Source of the DNA: Macquaria australasica
Lineage: Eukaryota; Chordata; Actinopteri; Centrarchiformes; Percichthyidae
Length of the DNA stretch: 64,000 nucleotides
NCBI GenBank assembly: GCA_005408345.1
Contig: SEMN01000059.1
Span: forward strand, 558,001-622,000
Direction of reading: 5' to 3'
In this document: piece after piece, positions 23,426 through 37,402 of the stretch
Numbering within the stretch: position 1 is the first letter of the stretch
How the letters are laid out: every line of letters starts with the position of its first letter
Made by a program: the position numbers and the translations under genes
The notes under the pieces: generated by a model
What the model saw: only the letters and a program-made list of their open reading frames with translations
What the model was told of the DNA's origin: nothing
The model's database searches: none

Positions 23426-26400
23426 TCCTAAGAGATTAAATTTACTATCATATAGCAACAAGCAAATCTTCACATCTAAGAAGCTGGAACTAGGGAATAG
23501 TTTGTGTTTTTGTTTGAAAAAAGACAAATCATCTCAGCACAATATTACTCATTTGTATCATAATGGTTTTATCTGTTTTTCTCAAAAGAGTGCAACATTT
23601 CTGGCAGGTTTGTTTTATGCAAAGTTTTGTTTATGCTGTTTCTTCATACATCTGAATAGACCTCTTCATTTTGCATTTGGTTTCCTCTGAAAGTTTTGGT
23701 ATCACATGGTGCTTACACAGACCCAGAATATTTGGTGAGAAACACTCTTATATACAGCCTAATATGAGAATTTAAATCAAGCGTTCTTTGATGGGACTAC
23801 AGTCAGTCAGTGAGTGCGGTGATAGCCAAGGGAGCGAGTCTTCCCCATGCATGTCACTATAAGTCATTATTATAACCCCCAGCACCCAGCATACAAAGTA
23901 TTCAACGTGGGGTCAGGAAATCAGGCAATTAAGGGAGCTGTGGACATGGATGAGAGCCGACAGCCAATGGGGGAGTGCAGAAGGAGCCAGGAAGGCTTGA
24001 ACCTCCTCTCCCCCTCAGGGAGCTGACTGGTCCACATCCCTCAGCCCACTACACGTACAGAACAACCACTTAATCACAATGCTTATTCAAATCAAGCCAA
24101 TGCACAGGCCTCCATTTGCCCAAGTACTTACTATGCACAATCACTCCACGCTTTAAAGACAGTGCTCTGACAGAAGTGTTTATGACTGAAAATTGAATTG
24201 AGCATTTAAAAGCTTTAATTACTGTGTTTTATCTCCAGTGGCTGCCAAAAATATGCAGTTTTGAAAGTGTTTTTACTGTCCTTTGACCAAGAATAAATAT
24301 GGTCACAATGAGAATATATTACATTGAATATTAGTATAATTAATTAGGGAAGAGCGTCGTGTTTATACAGGTTATTGAGTTCATTATACTGTCTAGAGTA
24401 AATAAGAGTTTTAAGTTTCTTCATGCACACAGCTTTTAAAGGCTAATTTTACATCCTGTCCAAACGGTGCAAATGGTCTGAAACACAGACAATACAACCT
24501 TCAGATGTAGAGCACCTCTCTCCTTTTCCTCAGTATGAATTCAGGGTAATTACTGTGGAGAATGGAGCATGATTTCAGGTGACATTTGTCACCCATGTTA
24601 CTTACACCACACTTATAATGAGGAGACTTCCCTTTAACGAGATCTGGTCTCGTTGGAATGATAAATTGCCTCATTTTTGGCAATTCCATCTCCAGCTGAT
24701 AAAGATAACAGCACTTCCATGATCCTTATAACAAGCACACAAAGCTGTGCATTTACAGCTTTGGGAAGGCAAAGGCATCACGTTCTATTTTTGTCCAACA
24801 CTGACTGCTCACTATTTGCCCGGTTGCTCTCGCTGTTTGAGGTTGGACTGACAAGTGGAGATGGAGGAGAGAAAGAGTGTGAATTTTACACTACTGACAG
24901 CACACACACCTGCTCCTGGCCTTTTGAAGGGCCTCCAAACACCTGCTGCTGTAGTGGATGGAAAGACACGTTCGCAAGCAATCAGAGACCAGTTTGATCA
25001 GTGTTGAAAGCGACCTGGCTGGACTCGACTTCCAATCTGAACACTTCAAAGACAGAAACGAACAGATCTGAAGCTTAATGATAATGTCATCATACAGGGC
25101 AGAATTAACCTTATTTCCATTTGGCAATTAATAATTACCATTCTTCCCTCATGAGAAAGACTTTCATATTGTTACTGCTGCAACTGTATTTAAGTTTCTT
25201 TCCTGGTGTTTGAACCTATTCCCTAGCTTTGAATTATTTACCACAAAAAGCAGAGTTCTATGCCCAATTTTTGTCAGCCTCAATTATGTTCAAGCAAACT
25301 GATTCATGTCGCCAAATCTCTGCATAATTGAGGTGTAGAGTCTCAGGTGTATTATTTTACTATTATTCGCAGCTCTCATTTGTGCACAGGATGTTCACAG
25401 TTCTGCCAGCAGTCTCCATGGCATCAACTGTAACAAAGATGGGGATTAGTTGAATCCCTCATTTAAGCTCCCATGTCGCTGGCAGGGAGAAAGTTACGCT
25501 GTTTATGCAGTGAAAAGTGACTGAAAGGCGGCAACAGGTCCTCCATTTCCAACATTCGCAGCAGGATTCTGGGCCTGGCCACTGCTCAGGCTCAGATAAT
25601 GTTCCTTTTATTCGTTGTTTAGGCGATTTAATGAAGAGCTGCGGGATTGACCTGGCAGTTAGCAAGGGCATTTCCAAACTGAAAGTCAAAGGTTTGATCC
25701 CCTGTGTGGCCATGTGTTTTGAAGCATCCTTCAGCAGCATAAATAACTCCTCTCTCTTTCTGCAGCCCTTTTAATCAGCAGTAACTTACTGGCTTTTCAG
25801 TGCCGCATCCCAAGTAGAAAGGGGGAAAAGAAGATTTCCCCCTCCAGGTATCAATAAAAGTATATCAAAAATTCAGGGTAAGAAAATACATTCTGTGGAG
25901 CCTTGTTGAAATTCACATTGCCGATTGCTATTAATGTTAATTAATCTTGGATGTAAAATAACCTGCAATGCACCAGTACATGAAAGCTACCTAATACTGT
26001 GATATATTCACACATATCCTTGTGTATGCCTCAGACATACAGAGGGTAGGGTGTACCCCTTTTATATTATATACTAAATGTCCATTATGTCCTTGTTTAG
26101 TTTGAATTTGTGACCACTGTTAGAAGTTGTCTGTGTTTGGGATATGATGCCGTTATTTTTTAGATCATTCCCACTGACAAATTAAAGGATAAGGCTGGAA
26201 ATATTCTATACATATTTTTTAACAACAACAACCTATCCCATGAACCCATGAACACCAAAACCAGCAATGAATTAATCCCACTAACACGTATTGTCTGTGT
26301 AGCCTGATATAGCTTATTCATCTGTTCCACAGAGCTCCATCGTTGTCCAAAAACATTAAAAACATGGGCACTGTAGTTGTTTTGACTAAATCGCACGCTG

Positions 26401-29400
26401 TCCTGCTGCTGTAAACATACCAAAGAACCAAATGTGTATTAAACCGTGACTGAAAATAGTCCTCAACAAATGCTCTGTTCACTACTGGTTGTGTAACATT
26501 TGATAAAAACTACAGTGCTCAGCTGTTTTAGGAAATGATTTGACTTTTCTTAAAAATAAAAATACAAGACCTGTTTTCAAAGATTTTTGTTTTCAGTAAA
26601 AACCAAGGTAGGGACCAAACAAGGTAAGGAAGTCAGAAAACATTAAGAGACAGACTAACACATTGTTGATTTTGGTCTTTTCAAGGGATTTGTTGACAAC
26701 GAGAAAAATTTAGAACAACACCAGCCTTATCTTTTAAATACGTTTCAGTCCACCTGCAGTTTTACACATAATTTGGTGTCTTTGAAGCTCTGCTAACTGT
26801 CAAATATTGCTTTTAAAACTTAAGTGCTTCTGCTGAAGTCCCCATTAAAACAAATGCCACTAATTGTATTTAACCTAATATGGCCCACCTTTGTAGCAGT
26901 GTTTTTTTTTTTTATCAGTTACTTTAAGCTAAATTCATTTTCCATGATATGTTTCTATTTTTGGAAACCCAACATACACAGCCACTAATAGAGTTGTCAG
27001 TGCTTTTTCAGGTCACTCTGGGCTCGCTGCAGCCTTTGTCACCTCACACAAAAATCTCAAATCAAAAACCGGAGTGAGTGCCTCACAGTGTGACAGAGAA
27101 AGGACAGGAAAGAGAGGAGGAAGTGAGAAGAGATCATAAAGAGCCGCTGTTTGTTACTATTTTTCACCTGAGTGTGTGTGCGTGTGAGTGTGTGTTCATC
27201 TAAAATCTTTCAGTATGACTGTTTTTTGTGTATGTCTGGTTTTATTTAAGTGTTCTGTACAGGTGTGTATGTGGGTCACGTCATCACCTTTCATTACTGC
27301 TGTCCCACTTTTTGCTCCACTGCTGGGCTGCAGTTTGATTTCTTGGTCATTTTTCATCCAAACCCTGAGCAGGTGTCTTTAAGTGAAATTTTCATCAGTG
27401 AGTACATGTGGTCACAGTGCCCCCTACAGGTACAACGGAGGCTCTGCAGTATCAGGATATTGTCTCCACAGGTGTTTCAGTAGTTGGTGTCAAATCAAGA
27501 CAGCATGTATGACATTATATTCGTATGACTACATATATAAATGTCAAAACACAGCAACATAATATATAAAATGTACTATTTGTTACATGTTTTGGGGCTG
27601 TTTGCATACATTACTTGGTGTTCTGATATAAGTGCTTGTCATAACTGCAACAAAATGCACCATCCAACAGCCCATTTTCTTTTCATAAAAATATTTTTAT
27701 AGTAGAATGGAAAAGATTACATAACATAATGTGTTAGAGCTTCATGCCCACACGTTTCTGGCTTAGGTAATAGCCTGATATAAATGCAAATGGCGAAAAG
27801 CAGCTTTTGGAAATGCTGCCCCATAATTACAGCAATTGAGAACAATTTGAATAATGTTAAGCACAGCGAGATAAGTGCAGTTTAAAGAGGAGCCGCTTCA
27901 GCAAAAACAACTGGGAGGCTTTTTTCAGTTTCAGATCCACGGACAGCTTCTGAATGTTAAAAATGCATTAAATGTAAAATTAAACACTGGACAGGTGCAC
28001 AATGAAAATCAAATTTACTGAGCAGTATATGACACATATCCTACACTAGAAGTTATTCAGGCTGTATTGCCTGCCCAGTAAAAAAAAATAAATAAATAAA
28101 AAAAAGATTAAATAGTGGTACTGTAGCTCGACAACAGAGGGAGCCAGCACCATATTGGAAAGAAAATATCTTCTGCTGTGGGTATAGATTATCCCCTAAC
28201 TAAACTTCTCTCTTGAACCAGCAGTTGGGGTGCAAGAGTCAGTTTCTTTGTTCCTGGAGTGCGTAGGAGGAGTTAAGTAGCTTCCTCAGTACAACCATAC
28301 TAAAGATGGAACCACAAGGGCCCACATCATAAGTGGGGCAACCTCAAAACCAGCGTACTATCTTGCTGCCGTTATCAGCAGTTTTCATCAGGAATACCAG
28401 GAAGACGTCGGTTAGAGAGGCTTGTGACAGGAAGGTTGGCAGTTTGATCCGCAGTCCAGCAGGATAAAACCAGGGAGGGGAAAGTGGTTGTACTGGGCAG
28501 CTTCCACATATGAATGTGTGTAACTGTGTGAGTGATCATCAAGGTGTTTCTGCAAAAGAAAGCCCGGCTCCCATTAAAATATCCCTGAACAAATAAAGGG
28601 ATAAGAAATATATATATATATACTTGTATCTAAAGATGATGCATAAGTGCTCACAGGAGACGTGAGGTCATTATGTTGGGACCACTGCGTCTGAAGCAAC
28701 TGCTGCCATAGGAGTGATATGTGCTCTGTCTCCTCCAACCTTTCCTTGATCTCAGCTCAGACAAAATCTGTGTGGCTTAGCTGCCACGAAAGGAGACACT
28801 GTAAGGAATTTCACTAAGGAAATTATAAAAGTACTAAAGGAGTACATGTTCATTTTGGCTTCATTAGTGTCTATTACATTTATTTTACGGATAAAAAGCA
28901 TTGTGATCTAATAGTACAGGAGGTGATCTGTTTCCTTTTAAGGTGGGCTCCAAGGACATTTCCTACAGATAAGGTTCACCAGCTGTCAGTTTGCCTGCGT
29001 AGGTGTCAAGTCCAATTTTATACTCCTCTTGTTTGGCATTATTGCGTCAGGTTCTAAAGCGCCCTTGCCCACATGACCTACAGCGTATAGGGCCCCGTAC
29101 TGGACCACAGCCTCTGGGCATGCCTGCACATCTGTACCACAAATGAAACTTTTACACATCACATGTTGTGGCTCTGAAACAACCTTAATTGGAAAGGAGA
29201 AATGTGCTGTCGGGGACTGATTCCTCTAGTGGGATATAAATTTAATGGAGACTCACTCTTCCTGATTAAGCGTGGCCCACCGGGGCAGAGTGTGATTATA
29301 AGGGCTATCACTAGGTATTACAACTTGACAGCATTTAATAGATGCTGCCTGACTTTAGTAGCTGTGGTTGTAATTAAGAGGAACTCCCACATTACTTTAT

Positions 29401-29589
29401 TTTAAAGTGGCAGCCAGTCGGGCGCTTTCTGTCTTCCTCCTAGACAGCTGAGTGTTTTGAGTTGGAGGTCATAAGCTCTCTGACTTATGTACTTTTCTCT
29501 TAAACAAGTTCCCAGTCAGACTATTTATTTGTGTTTGTTTTAACGAGCATATGTGTATGTATGTAATCTAGAGCAGAAGTGAAAATGAA

Positions 29590-29850
29590 TGGTATGGAAT
29601 TTAATAATCGCTTAATTGTCAAATTTTCATAAGCAAAAATACCCCAAATTTACTGGTACCAATTTCTCAAATGTGAATATTTTGCTGGTTCTGTTAGTCC
29701 TCTATGACAGTAAACTGAATATCTTTGGTTTTCATTTCATTTGAATAAGTCAACCTGAGCATTTTTCACTATTTTCTATTTTATAGATCAAATGAGTAAT
29801 ATATTAATTGCAGATTAATCAGTAATTAAAAAGAATTGTTAGTTACAACT
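29590..29850. repeat. Interspersed repeat, 'GATTAATC' family (copy 2)
   Basis: Shares the blocks CAATTTCTCAAATGTGAATATTTTGCTGG, TAAACTGAATAT and GCAGATTAATCAGTAATT with 57944-58462. Diverged and non-coding. Confidence 0.55.
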
Positions 29851-31169
29851 GTAATGTAATCTGTGCATACGCTGATGTTAGTGTACGGTGCAGCTGGCGT
29901 AATTTCAGTCAGTTTTTGGCAAATGGTGCAATTTTACCTAATAAACTAAATTCATGGATTACTTTAGCTCCAGCAGTATGAAGCTCATACTGGATTTAAC
30001 TCTAATAGATGTAATCTGTACTTTAGTTAGTCACTCAGACTGCAAATAAAGACATAAAAAAGTGAGTTTGTCCCACTGTGAGTGAGAAGTAAAAGTTTGA
30101 CTATATAGTGCCAACCATTAAGGATAGCAACATCACCAGAAAGTCTAGCAAGCCCCCTGGAGTGAACTATCAATCTTTATATCATCACATCGCATATAAT
30201 TTCATGGTGCTCATGGCCTGGAGAGAAGATATATTACAATAATGCACAGAGGTATTAATTTACTCCCAGACAACATGGGGTTGATTTGCAAAAGGCTAAT
30301 TAAAAATCATTTTGATGAGTATATTTAACGTGGAATTTCTCTTACAAAAACATCAGCCTACAGTATATGTTAATGTAATCACTATCAGTATTACTGCAGT
30401 TATCACAGCATTTTTAAGTGTAAGGTCTCACATGTATGTATGAAAGATCAATGCAAGTGTGGGCCACCATGTAGCTCTGTAATGTAACTAAAATGGGGAA
30501 AGTGTTTTGGCAACTGTTTTCTCCTTCCTCCACCCCAGAGGAACCCGCTGAGGCTATTAATCTAAACTGCTGTTGGTTGCAGTACCTTGACAGCCGCTTG
30601 CCTCCACAGATGAGCTGCGTCTGCTCTGAAGATGTATAGGGCCCAAGAAGAGGGAAAGTTAATTTGACTTGACCTTTCTGGTACCTGAAACAAGCTGTTA
30701 TTTAGGACACCATGCCACAACCCCCACCTCTTCCTTTCCCACGCCTTGGGAGTTGTTATTAAGTGTGAGGGCCAGCGAGACAGACTCCTCTTCAGTTTTG
30801 TAATGAACCCTCAGCTCTCATGTTTACGGCTCCGCTACCTGTTTTCCATGCTAAGCAGGAGCCAGAAGTGACCTGGACTGTAACAGTGGAGGGAGAGATG
30901 GTTCAAAGATTAAAAAAAAAAACTATCTTACTTCAGAGAGAAGCAAACACTGAAATCCTCTATTTAGTTTACTTGAAAGAGAAAACTTCCAATAGCTGAC
31001 ATTATATTCATCACTGCACCATTAATATTCATAGGAATATTAAAATTAAATGACCTGTTTTATTTTTTGTGCACATAGCCTCATCTGCTTTGCTCATACT
31101 GCAAAACGTGATTATGTCTGATCATTTTAAAGCTGGGAAAAGTTGAACCTTTAAAATCAAGCTAGTTCA

Positions 31170-31870
31170 TTATTGAACTTGAGTCCACAGCCATGCTAGT
31201 GGTCATTTGAGTTGAATGATGGTAACATTGACGATGATAACGTTGCCCTGAAGGCTTTCTGGCAGAAAGGTGATGTAGCATAAAGAGCGACAAAGTCCAT
31301 GTAGTGAGGAGGTCAGGATGGATGTGGGTCAAACACTGGACTTTCGCCCAGCAGACAGCTGTCCAAGTCCCATGTGAAACTCAGGCACCAAAACTGCTTG
31401 GTTAGGTTTAGGAAAAGATGATGGTTTGGGTTAAAATAATAAGTCAACACTGAACTACAGTAGTCTACATACTTTTGAGGCAAACTCCTCCCACGTGCGT
31501 ATAATGTATACTCTGTTCACTACCTAAGTTAGTATGGTAACATTGGCTAATTAGCGCTAAACACAAAGTACTGATGATGATGGGAATGTCGTTAGTTTTG
31601 GACATAAATGACAAATGAGAATTTTAAACCGATGATGGCGCTCAATGATGTTTAGGGATTTGTACAATTCATCCTGAAGGGGACGTGAATGTGTGTGCAA
31701 AATGTTATGGCAATCCATCCAGTAGTCTAGTCTAGTAGTAGTCAAGACATCCCCCTCAAAACCACAAATCAGCCTCGTGCAAGACATTTCACTAAAAAGT
31801 GAAAATGTCAACATCATGGTAAAAGTCACTGACCTGGAGCCACACTGCTAGCATGACTAATAGCATAGCA
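31170..31870 (+). repeat. Interspersed repeat, 'CATGCTAGC' family (copy 2) with nested repeat
   Basis: Begins near GAGTCCACAGCCATGCTAGTGG and ends near CTGCTAGCATGACTAATAGC. Inside are the family blocks CCTCGTGCAAGACATTTC and GCAATCCATCCAGTAG. A second repeat appears nested at about 31315-31450 (TGGTTAGGTTTAGGAAAAGA is a phrase I associate with a widespread fish repeat). No coding capacity. Confidence 0.55.
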
Positions 31871-32805
31871 GCATTTGAACATTTTCTTTGTCTAATGGAA
31901 ATTTGACATATCTGACCTGCTGAAAAGCTGTTTTACAGTTACAATTGTGCTCGTTTCCATTAATCTAACATGAACATGAAGCTTTTGTGTCCTTCCTGTC
32001 CAGATCATCCAAAGAGCCATAACTGTTCTAATGTTAACCTGTGCTTTGTGATACATTTTTGTTTCTACTGGTTTTGAACTCACAGAGATATTACACCACC
32101 TGCTTTATGGACATGGCCGTGTTCTGCTGTCATGATGTCGTGCCTCCAAGCTTTCTTGATTTCAGCTGAGTAAGGCTCACATCAAGTAGTTGTTATTGGG
32201 GTTAGGCAAGGAATTGATTTATGGAATTCAAGTCAGGATTAGCTGTGTAATTGCATAGGAGATGCCAATAAGAAACCTGTTAATGTTTTGGCAAAGAGGC
32301 AACTACAACAGCTCCGACAGTCTGTATCAAACGGCTGCTGTACACAAATTAAGTCAGGCGCGTTTACTCACATTGGCACTATTGGTTCATTTAGATCGGA
32401 CAGCAAGAAATCATTTACTCACCTTTACTCACACCTTCAAGCACTCCAAGTCAATCATCTTCCACTATCAAGTGCTCCGTGCGGTGTGATTTGCAGCTGA
32501 AGCACTTTTATGCATAATCAATAAAATAGATTTCAGACCACCGTGTTTTCCTCCTTCCCATCCTGCTCTGTAGGATTACAGTAAACAGCTGATTTGTAAT
32601 TGCGCAAGTGGTGAATATAACGTGAATATAACGCTAACTTCATCTCCAAATGAAGAACTTTTTATGAGTTAATTATAGTGCAGATTCTTACTCTTAAGCT
32701 CTGTCTTCTGTTGTTTTTTAAAAATGTTTTGATGACCTGAAAACGTCTTTATTTCTTGGTTGGCCAGTGTCCATGGTTTTCTGTTCATCAACTTATATTG
32801 TGCTT

Positions 32806-33120
32806 GTTTTTTTAGCCTCGCTAGCAGGATGGCTCTGTGGATGTCAGTCCGTCGGTCAGTCCACCATTTTGGTCCAGACTGAAATATCTCAGCAACTTCA
32901 GCCCCCAGACTACTCCTCTAGCGTATCCAGTAAAATGTCTCTACGAGATGAACTGGGACAAGATTTTGTATCGACATTCATGTTTCCTAGAGGATAAATC
33001 CTAAAGACTTTGTTGATCCTCTGACTTTTCCTCTAGCGCCACCACGAGTTTGACATTTGTGGTTTTGAGTGAAATGTCTCAACAACTATTGGATGGATTG
33101 TTTTATCTACTTCAACACTT
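32806..33120 (-). repeat. Interspersed repeat, 'CATGCTAGC' family (copy 3, inverted)
   Basis: Reads in the opposite orientation to the copies at 22850 and 31170: CTCGCTAGCAGGATGGCTCT, then CCACCATTTTGGTCCAGACT, GAAATATCTCAGCAACTT and CTCAACAACTATTGGATGGATTG. Non-coding. Confidence 0.6.
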
Positions 33121-34553
33121 TAATTTGGGGGGATTTTCAGATTTGGAAACAACAACATGTGACAGTAGCACAAACGCAACATAACAAATAGTTCTGGAGT
33201 ACTCAAACTTATGTACACAATCTCATTTCCTATTTTTCCATATTTAAACGGTTGGGTTCTTTTTGCTTCTCGTTTCATCTAAATGATTCAGGTTCCCAAT
33301 TTCTATCAAAATATTTCCGTTAACTCTCAAAAGATGGGTCAGCTGTTCCATTAAAATACATTTCCTGAGCAATATCAAGCCATTACTCTTTCCCTAGAGG
33401 ATAAGCTTCACACTCATTTCTTGATATAGCTTTTGCTTTTTGCTGGCTACAGGGATTCTTTTTCTCAGGTATCTGTCTCTTTCTTGTACAGCCACCTCAG
33501 TAGAATGCCATCTCCCATAATGTCTTTTATAGCTGCATTTGTTTTGTCCCAGAAAGGCTTTATATGAAGCTTTTCCATGTTTGGTTGATTCGACCATCAG
33601 TAGGTACATTATAGCAGCACTGATTGGTGCAGTTAAAGATTGTTGGACCTGGAAAATGGCTACTGCAGCTTCCCTCATTATTCAGCATGAATAAAAATGT
33701 AAGAAAAGTCTCTTTGGAGCGCGCTAGTACATTCCACTCTACATGGAAGAATAATCGCCTCTCGTCCCGGATCTGCTTCTATCAGTCTCTGGGTAGAAAT
33801 AGGGATTCAAGAGGCTGTGTTGATGCAGAAACCTTTTTACACTTCTTATTGCTCATACACACTTATCCCTATTCAGATACAGTATGTGATACAGAAAGAG
33901 AGTTGTCGTGTGGTGTCTCAGAGCATGGACTGGTTTGATCCTCCTCCGTATTCGCAGATAAAAGTCTATGAGTCACTGACTGGGATCTTTTTAATGATCT
34001 CACCCGCTCCACCTATTTCCACCTCCGTGTCTTTTCTATCAATAATAGCATGTGCACTGCGACTGAATCTTCTTGTTCTCACCATATAAGCAACCCGAAA
34101 ACTGACAACATTCGCTCCCAAAGACAGCTGGCAGCTGCAGAGACCAAATGGGACTCACACACACACACACAAAGAAATGTGACACGGAATCTCTCACCGT
34201 GACACACTGCAATATAATTCACAAGTGACATGTTTATAATGTTGATCTATCAAACATCCTGTGCTGCTCTTTTAGTTGGTTTACTGTGAGTTCTTGCACT
34301 TCATCCATTAGCACTGTTCCTGACATCTCAAACATAAACACAGGAGTGGGAAGCAATGGAAAATAGTAAAGGATCCAGTGGATTTGGTTGCTGAGGGACG
34401 TCAGAATGGGTCTGGGCAGAGTGTTTTTAGAGCTCCCTGTCCTAGTTAGGCAGGGCAGGGGATTCTTGCTTGAGTGTGAGGTGGAGTATAAGCAGTGAAT
34501 TATTCAGTGCAGCTTCCTTTAGGCATGCTCACACTCTTTTTACACACAGCTTT

Positions 34554-34555
<2 letters not shown>

Positions 34556-34593
<38 letters not shown>
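34556..34593. repeat. (CA)n microsatellite
   Basis: Uninterrupted CA dinucleotide run of about 19 units in the slc35f3 intron. Confidence 0.95.
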
Positions 34594-34595
<2 letters not shown>

Positions 34596-35332
34596 CAGAG
34601 GAGAGTCACTTCCGACCCTGCACATATGTATGTCTTTAAAGAAATTAATGCAGGGTCAGAGAGACAGCAGAGGCATTCTCGGATCAATACTGAGCAACTA
34701 CCACTGACAGCGATCTGCTTCCCTCTGATGTATGATCTGTTTGTGTATAATGGCTTCTCAGGAGTAAAGCACAAGGGACATGTAGAAGGACATGATACAG
34801 ATATACAGAAAAGGTTTCAGGCACGATTTGAGTTGACCAGCAGCTGCTACAGAGTGAGTTGGACAGCTCTCACTTTAAAAGCGTAATGAAACTCGATGTG
34901 AAGCTCTGAATTGTCACTTCAGGTTTCAAAACCAATTTCTGCTGTTGGTACAAAGGCCTAACAGACAAGAGTCACGGGAAACTCAACAACGTTTTCAGCG
35001 CCTGTCACTCGCCTCACGGATGAGCCTGCAAACGTCACCCACTTCAACGCTTCTCCCGGTACGATTTGAACTGTGATGACTTTGGCAGAGGCAAAGACGG
35101 GACGTGTAAGGTGTGATAAGCTATCAGGACTCTAACCCAGGTCAGTCAGTCAGCTGGAATTTAGGTCTCAATCCCTTAACAAAACATAGCTGACAGGATC
35201 CTTTGAACAGCTAAGCTACTAATGTAGAGTATGTTCATGGCAATGAATTTTTTAACATTTCTCCTATTTTTATTATTATTTCTATTTCATTTTATTTTAT
35301 TTTTATTGTTTTCCTTATTGTTGTTGTTACTA

Positions 35333-35334
<2 letters not shown>

Positions 35335-35373
<39 letters not shown>

Positions 35374-35381
35374 GTTGTTGT
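35335..35381. repeat. (ATT)n microsatellite
   Basis: About 15 near-perfect ATT/TTA units ending in GTT units, within a wider T-rich stretch beginning near 35260. Confidence 0.9.
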
Positions 35382-36859
35382 TTTAATATCATTATTACTT
35401 GATGCTTTGGCAATATTGTCGTTGTAACATTCATGCCAATAAAGCAAACTGAATTGAAATGAATTGAATTAAAGCATGTTGTAGATTTGCCTAGTCATCA
35501 TATTGCATAGTGCAGCATTTTCTGATCTAATATGCCAGACCGGTGCTGATACTAACTAACTTAATAAATGGATCAGGTATCTGCCATGACGTAACTAATC
35601 ATAATTTAATACAGTTTTTTTGTTAATGTCATTATAAAATTCTGTGTTTCTGCTATTATTTGCACTCATTCAATCATGGTGGGCAACCAACTCATGTTAC
35701 CTTCCATAGAAATATTTCCAATGAGTCCTACACAGTGCAGATTTTACATTTGGGAAAAGAAAGCAGTGGTATTGGATCAGTACTCAGATTGCCTGAGTCA
35801 AGGTAGGAATCTGTATTGGTACAGAAAAAGCTAGATGGGTGCATCTCTAATCTTTCTGTGTCAATTCAACACAATTTGTACTAAATTGCAAACCCTGACA
35901 ATCAGACTAAACACACACACCAAGTATGCAGTAGAATAAGTCTGTCTTTGTCATGTTGATCTTACTTCCAAATTTTGTTATGCTAATGAAAAGGATATGA
36001 GACTGATATAATGAGGTAAATATTCATTATTGATGGACTTCAATGTGAAGTTGCATTATTCTTGAGGATTACAAATTGTTTATCTCCATTCAATTTGAAT
36101 ACTTTTTTTAATATCTTAAATTTCATTTTAAATCTTCACCTTGTCAATATCCTTTTTATCATTGCCACGTCCCCACCCAGCTGGGAAAAAGAAAAGGAAA
36201 AAAAAAGAGAAACATGAGATTAAAGATAAGATTTGTATTTTTGAAGAGTATAGCTGATTGCATATATTCTCATGTGTCATCAATAGCACAAAACCAAGAA
36301 TTTAAAAACAATTCTTATTACTATGTACTGGGTTGTACTAAGTGCATAACTTTATACTGCAAATCATTTTGCACACCAACACCATAACACACTATGAACA
36401 AATTAATAAAACAAATAAAACATGTGAAGAACTGTATCACCTTGAAGACATTTTCAGGAAACAGGCTGTCTTTAATTCCATAACCAGCACTTTGGTTATT
36501 CTTCACAATTTCTGTGCTAATTTCAGATGAAATGAAAAACCTTGAAGGCAGTTCACACACTCCTGAAATTCTCATTAAAGCCTTAAACAAAAATTCAGAA
36601 GCATGAAAACGAAATATAGCTTTAAAAGCCAATCAATAGGCAGTATTACAAAGTGGGCTCTGGGGACCTTCAGTGAGCCTAAATTGCGGGGATTCCACGA
36701 GCTCACCAGATAAAAATGAGGATTAGTTCGTATAATTCACTAGAAACCACGCCAATTAGAGTGTTTATGGGGCTCAGCATCCCCACACCTCCCTCCCAAC
36801 TTAACTGCATTGGTCCCATCATATCTGTCACAGAGTCCATTTATAGCCCAGAGTTTGCC

Positions 36860-37326
36860 TGCGCGCTGTCAGGTCAGTGCCTCCGTCCAGCCAGTCCCAC
36901 GCAGAGCTTCCTTTGCCCCGGAGGGACACGGCCACGGGGGGGTAGGGGAGGACAGACGGGCACGCCTGCTTCGGGACAGGGGGTGGTGGGTGGGCGGGAG
37001 GTGGTTGTGATGCTGTAGGGGGACTTGATGTGTGTGTGACGTTGGCGAATTGCAGCAATTGCCAAACTGTAGCCTACGTGAGGAGAGACGCACTGGATAC
37101 AGCAGATTTGAGGAGGGAAGGCAAGTGGAGGAAGGGGGTGGGGGGACACGACAGAGGTAGAAAAAAAATCTTCAACAGGGAGTTGGATGGATGCGAGGGG
37201 ACAGAGAGCAGGAGACCGGCTCTAGAAACATCAAGGGTCCCATCAAGAGGTCTGGTGTCTGCACCAAATCAGCTTCAGGGATGTAGTCGAAGCGGTTTGG
37301 AGCTCAGCCCATCCGAGCTCATCATC
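36860..37326 (+). promoter_or_regulatory. slc35f3: GC-rich promoter / 5' UTR of slc35f3 short form
   Basis: A sharp rise in G+C relative to the surrounding intron, with CpG-containing and G-rich stretches, immediately precedes the short-form first coding exon. No clear TATA box is placed. The reading frame of the start ATG stays open upstream to another ATG at 37030 (99 codons), but that upstream stretch has the look of untranslated leader rather than conserved protein. Together with the separate exons at 8031 and 10902 this marks an internal alternative promoter. Confidence 0.55.
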
Positions 37327-37402
37327 ATGAAGAAACACTCCGCAAGGGTTGCCCCGCTGTCCGCCTGCAACAGTCCGGTGCTCACCCTCACCAAAGTGGA
37401 AG
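37327..37402 (+). CDS. slc35f3: slc35f3 short-form first coding exon
   Basis: ATG 37327 has A at -3, a good context. It encodes 25 residues plus one base (phase 1) before the donor GAAG|GTAGGG. The peptide matches the start of human SLC35F3, ending LTLTKVE and continuing G-E across the junction at 46776. It is used instead of the 8031/10902 exons. Confidence 0.92.

Larger units (their letters stand above)
11117..37326 (+). other. slc35f3: Long slc35f3 intron (5' part), repeat-bearing
   Basis: About 26 kb of intron of the long form, upstream of the short-form promoter. No supported exon. It holds several interspersed repeats listed separately (15660-15935, 20816-21397, 22500-22850, 22850-23425 with its insert, 29590-29850, 31170-31870, 32806-33120), a TATATA run at 28609-28621, CA runs at 34149-34170 and 34556-34593, and an ATT-type microsatellite at 35335-35381. 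11880-15600, 16000-20800 and 24000-28500 contain only AT-rich unique-looking DNA and short random frames. Confidence 0.6.

Noticed and set aside
25660..25720. tRNA-like B box (AAAGGTTTGATCCCC) as a tRNA gene or SINE
   Set aside because: No matching A box or cloverleaf could be drawn and no second copy was seen; too weak to call.
28430..28470. Second B-box-like phrase (TTGGCAGTTTGATCC)
   Set aside because: Could be an old SINE head, but it lacks an A box and clear ends.
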